Shown here piece after piece: positions 60,261 to 64,000 of a stretch of 64,000 nucleotides of DNA. Numbering within the stretch: position 1 is the stretch's first letter; the number at the start of each line of letters is the position of its first letter. The stretch is taken from positions 62,001 through 126,000 of the forward strand of contig NZ_SLWQ01000003.1 in NCBI RefSeq assembly GCF_004342425.1, written 5' to 3'. Made by a program: the position numbers and the translations under genes. Origin of the DNA: Dokdonella fugitiva. Its GTDB lineage: Bacteria; Pseudomonadota; Gammaproteobacteria; Xanthomonadales; Rhodanobacteraceae. The notes below the pieces were generated by a model. That model saw only the letters and a list, made by a program, of their open reading frames with translations, had not been told where the DNA came from and did no database searches.

Positions 60261-60636
60261 GATGGCGATCCGAATCGTGTAACCCGCGACAGTCTACGGC
60301 GGCCCTTCGCGTGATCGACCCGTAGGCGGATTCCCGTTCGGTTCGCGCTCAGGTTGAGATTGGGCGGTAAAGCTGGACCGCGGAGCGCACCGAACACACG
60401 GAGCGGACAGAATCCGAAAGCGCGCCTTCCCCGTGTGCGCCGCGATCGCGCACACCACGAAGTTCCGTTCGCGTCGAGCGAAGCTGCGCAGCCAGCGCAT
60501 TGAACGCGCCCGCGGCACGGCGTTCGACTCCGGCCCGCGGCCTGCGCTCAGGGTGAACGGATGAGGATGTCTCGCATGGTCGCCTTCTCCGGGGCGGAAG
60601 CCGCGATGCCCCCAGCCCTCGGCCCCCGGCGGTCCC
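60261..60636. other. Intergenic region with repeat-like sequence
   Basis: No supported gene in 376 bp. The stretch has two pieces of a widespread bacterial intergenic repeat (GCGCTCAGGTTGAG near 60346 and GCGCTCAGGGTGAACGG near 60545) and a CGGAGCGCACCGAACACACGG segment similar to the spacer at 40.87-40.93 kb. Confidence 0.5.
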
Positions 60637-62961
<2,325 letters not shown>

Positions 62962-63003
62962 GGATCGTCCTGTGTCGCGACGGCGATCGCGCCGTGCACG
63001 AGG

Positions 63004-63040
63004 CCGTCATGCCCGCTCGAGCGGGCGTCCAAGGGTCTTC
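63004..63040. repeat. Dispersed REP-like repeat (copy 6)
   Basis: CGTCATGCCCGCTCGAGCGGGCGTCCAAGG-like sequence, with palindrome GCCCGCTCGAGCGGGC (63011-63026), in the 253-bp gap upstream of tex. The rest of that gap shows nothing else I can name. Confidence 0.5.
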
Positions 63041-63214
63041 GTGGAAGAAGGCGACGGATCGCGCCGCGACGCATCCGCTCATCTCGCGCACGCATGCGCG
63101 AGCGCCGTATCGTAGTGATGCCCCGGGTGCGGTCAAGGCTTGCTTTGCCGCGCGTTTCACGGTTGGCGCACGGCGGCGGCGACGCCGCGCGCAGGGCGCT
63201 GCGCGGTCGTGATG

Positions 63215-64000
63215 TCACAGCGACAGCCGCAAGCCCACCCACGCACCGCGCGGCGCCGCGGGGCCGAGGAAGCGCGGATCATCGAATCCCGCGAACACCT
63301 CGCCCGGATCGCCGAGCGTGCCGAACGTGACGTAACGGCGGTCGAACACGTTGTCGACGCGCGCGAACACGCTCGCGTGCGCGTTGAGGTTCCATTCCGC
63401 GCGCAGGTTCACCACCGTCCAGCCGCCCGTGCGCGGCAGGCGGTTCGCCTCGTCGCCGCGCACGTACTGGCCCGTGTTCGCGACCACGTCGCCGCCGAGC
63501 GACCATGCCGGCGTGAGTGCGAAATCGGCGCCGAGCTTCACGCCCGCGCGCGGCAGGCCCGGGATGCGGTCGCCGCGCCGCACCGCGATGAGCCCGTCGT
63601 CGTCGGCGTCCGGGTGGTTGGCGCTGTTCTCGACGAAGGCGCTGCGATAGGTCGCGTCCAGCCACGTCGCATTCGCGTACCACGCGAGGCGCCGCCCGAA
63701 CGACGTGCCCGACACGCCTGCCTGCACGCCCTGCCGGCGCGTGTCGCCGACGTTGGCGAAGAAGCCTTCGTTCGACTGCGCACCGCCCGTCGCCTGGAAC
63801 AGGATGTCGTCGGTGTTGGTCGTGCGGAACAGGCCGATGCGCCAGTCGAGGCGATCATCACCACGGCCTTGCGCGACTGCGCCGCGCAGCCCCGCTTCCC
63901 AGCCCTTTGCGACGACCTGCTGCAGCGGCGGGTCGCTGAGGAACTGGTTCGGCAGCTTGCACGGCGCATCTTCGTCCGCACAGGTGAGCTCGACCGGCGT
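63215..64000 (-). CDS. TonB-dependent receptor, C-terminal part
   Basis: 262 residues of an outer-membrane beta-barrel; the N-terminal plug and earlier barrel lie beyond the right edge. Features of the barrel end are visible: GWEAGLRGAVAQGR and LDWRIGLFRTTNTDDILFQ (strand-turn pattern), YANATWLDATYRS, VVNLRAEWNLNAHASVFARVDNVFDRRY and the final FLGPAAPRGAWVGLRLSL, with the C-terminal aromatic-free hydrophobic end L. The segment VDNVFDRRY is the usual TonB-receptor motif. Substrate (siderophore, cobalamin or other) cannot be judged. Confidence 0.9.
   Translation of the reverse strand, partial: TPVELTCADEDAPCKLPNQFLSDPPLQQVVAKGWEAGLRGAVAQGRGDDRLDWRIGLFRTTNTDDILFQATGGAQSNEGFFANVGDTRRQGVQAGVSGTSFGRRLAWYANATWLDATYRSAFVENSANHPDADDDGLIAVRRGDRIPGLPRAGVKLGADFALTPAWSLGGDVVANTGQYVRGDEANRLPRTGGWTVVNLRAEWNLNAHASVFARVDNVFDRRYVTFGTLGDPGEVFAGFDDPRFLGPAAPRGAWVGLRLSL

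Overview
The window is about 64 kb of chromosome from a high-G+C gammaproteobacterium. Gene content and style (two-subunit glyQ/glyS, short tightly packed operons, frequent GTG starts, 4-nt ATGA/GTGA overlaps, many lipoproteins, Tex and TonB-dependent receptor genes) point to the Lysobacterales (Xanthomonadales), most likely a Dokdonella/Rhodanobacteraceae-like organism. This placement is inferred from gene content; there is no rRNA or marker search behind it.

Layout. 1-5.9 kb: GspE/PulE-type ATPase (cut by the left edge), glyQ-glyS and a YbaY-like lipoprotein. 6.0-10.1 kb (minus): mnmG, an OmpR-type regulator and its sensor kinase, read as one unit and closed by a good terminator. 10.1-11.3 kb: a gene-poor stretch with a dispersed repeat, a possible structured RNA and a textbook sigma-54 promoter that drives a 61-residue protein. 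11.3-24.3 kb: a very large secreted FG-GAP/PKD/discoidin protein, pepN, a threonine-dehydratase-like enzyme, DUF2214 protein, EamA exporter, tag, an amidinotransferase-fold enzyme, and a PepSY / PhoP-PhoQ-like cassette.

24.3-42.1 kb is a surface-polysaccharide locus. A leftward operon of six genes (transglutaminase-like protein, DUF4214-like/methyltransferase, four glycosyltransferases) is separated by 59 bp from a rightward series: lipoprotein, GT-C membrane transferase, Wzm/Wzt-type ABC exporter, an unknown 93-residue protein, a triple fusion of two glycosyltransferases and a sulfotransferase, a GT2 enzyme, a GMD-like dehydratase and a GT4 enzyme. Together these look able to make, sulfate and export a glycan built partly from GDP-deoxysugars. 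42.1-48.6 kb carries proteolysis and signalling genes: a trypsin-like protease overlapping an FHA membrane protein, a gingipain-type C25 peptidase and an MtfA-like peptidase. 48.9-51.4 kb is birA-coaX-SPOR protein.

51.48-57.64 kb: tRNA-Thr(TGT) followed by a 6.1-kb integrative island bounded by a repeat of the tRNA 3' end. It encodes a P4-type integrase, two small unknowns, an AlpA-like regulator, a primase-type zinc-finger protein, a DUF3631 ATPase, a TubC-docking-like protein, a terminase-small-subunit-like protein and a convergent secreted cargo protein. There are no capsid, tail or large-terminase genes. This is best read as a compact phage-satellite (PICI-like) element and is the most interesting part of the window. 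57.9-64 kb returns to chromosome: a split DsbD-alpha/redoxin pair, a glycine-zipper lipoprotein, tex and the C-terminal part of a TonB-dependent receptor.
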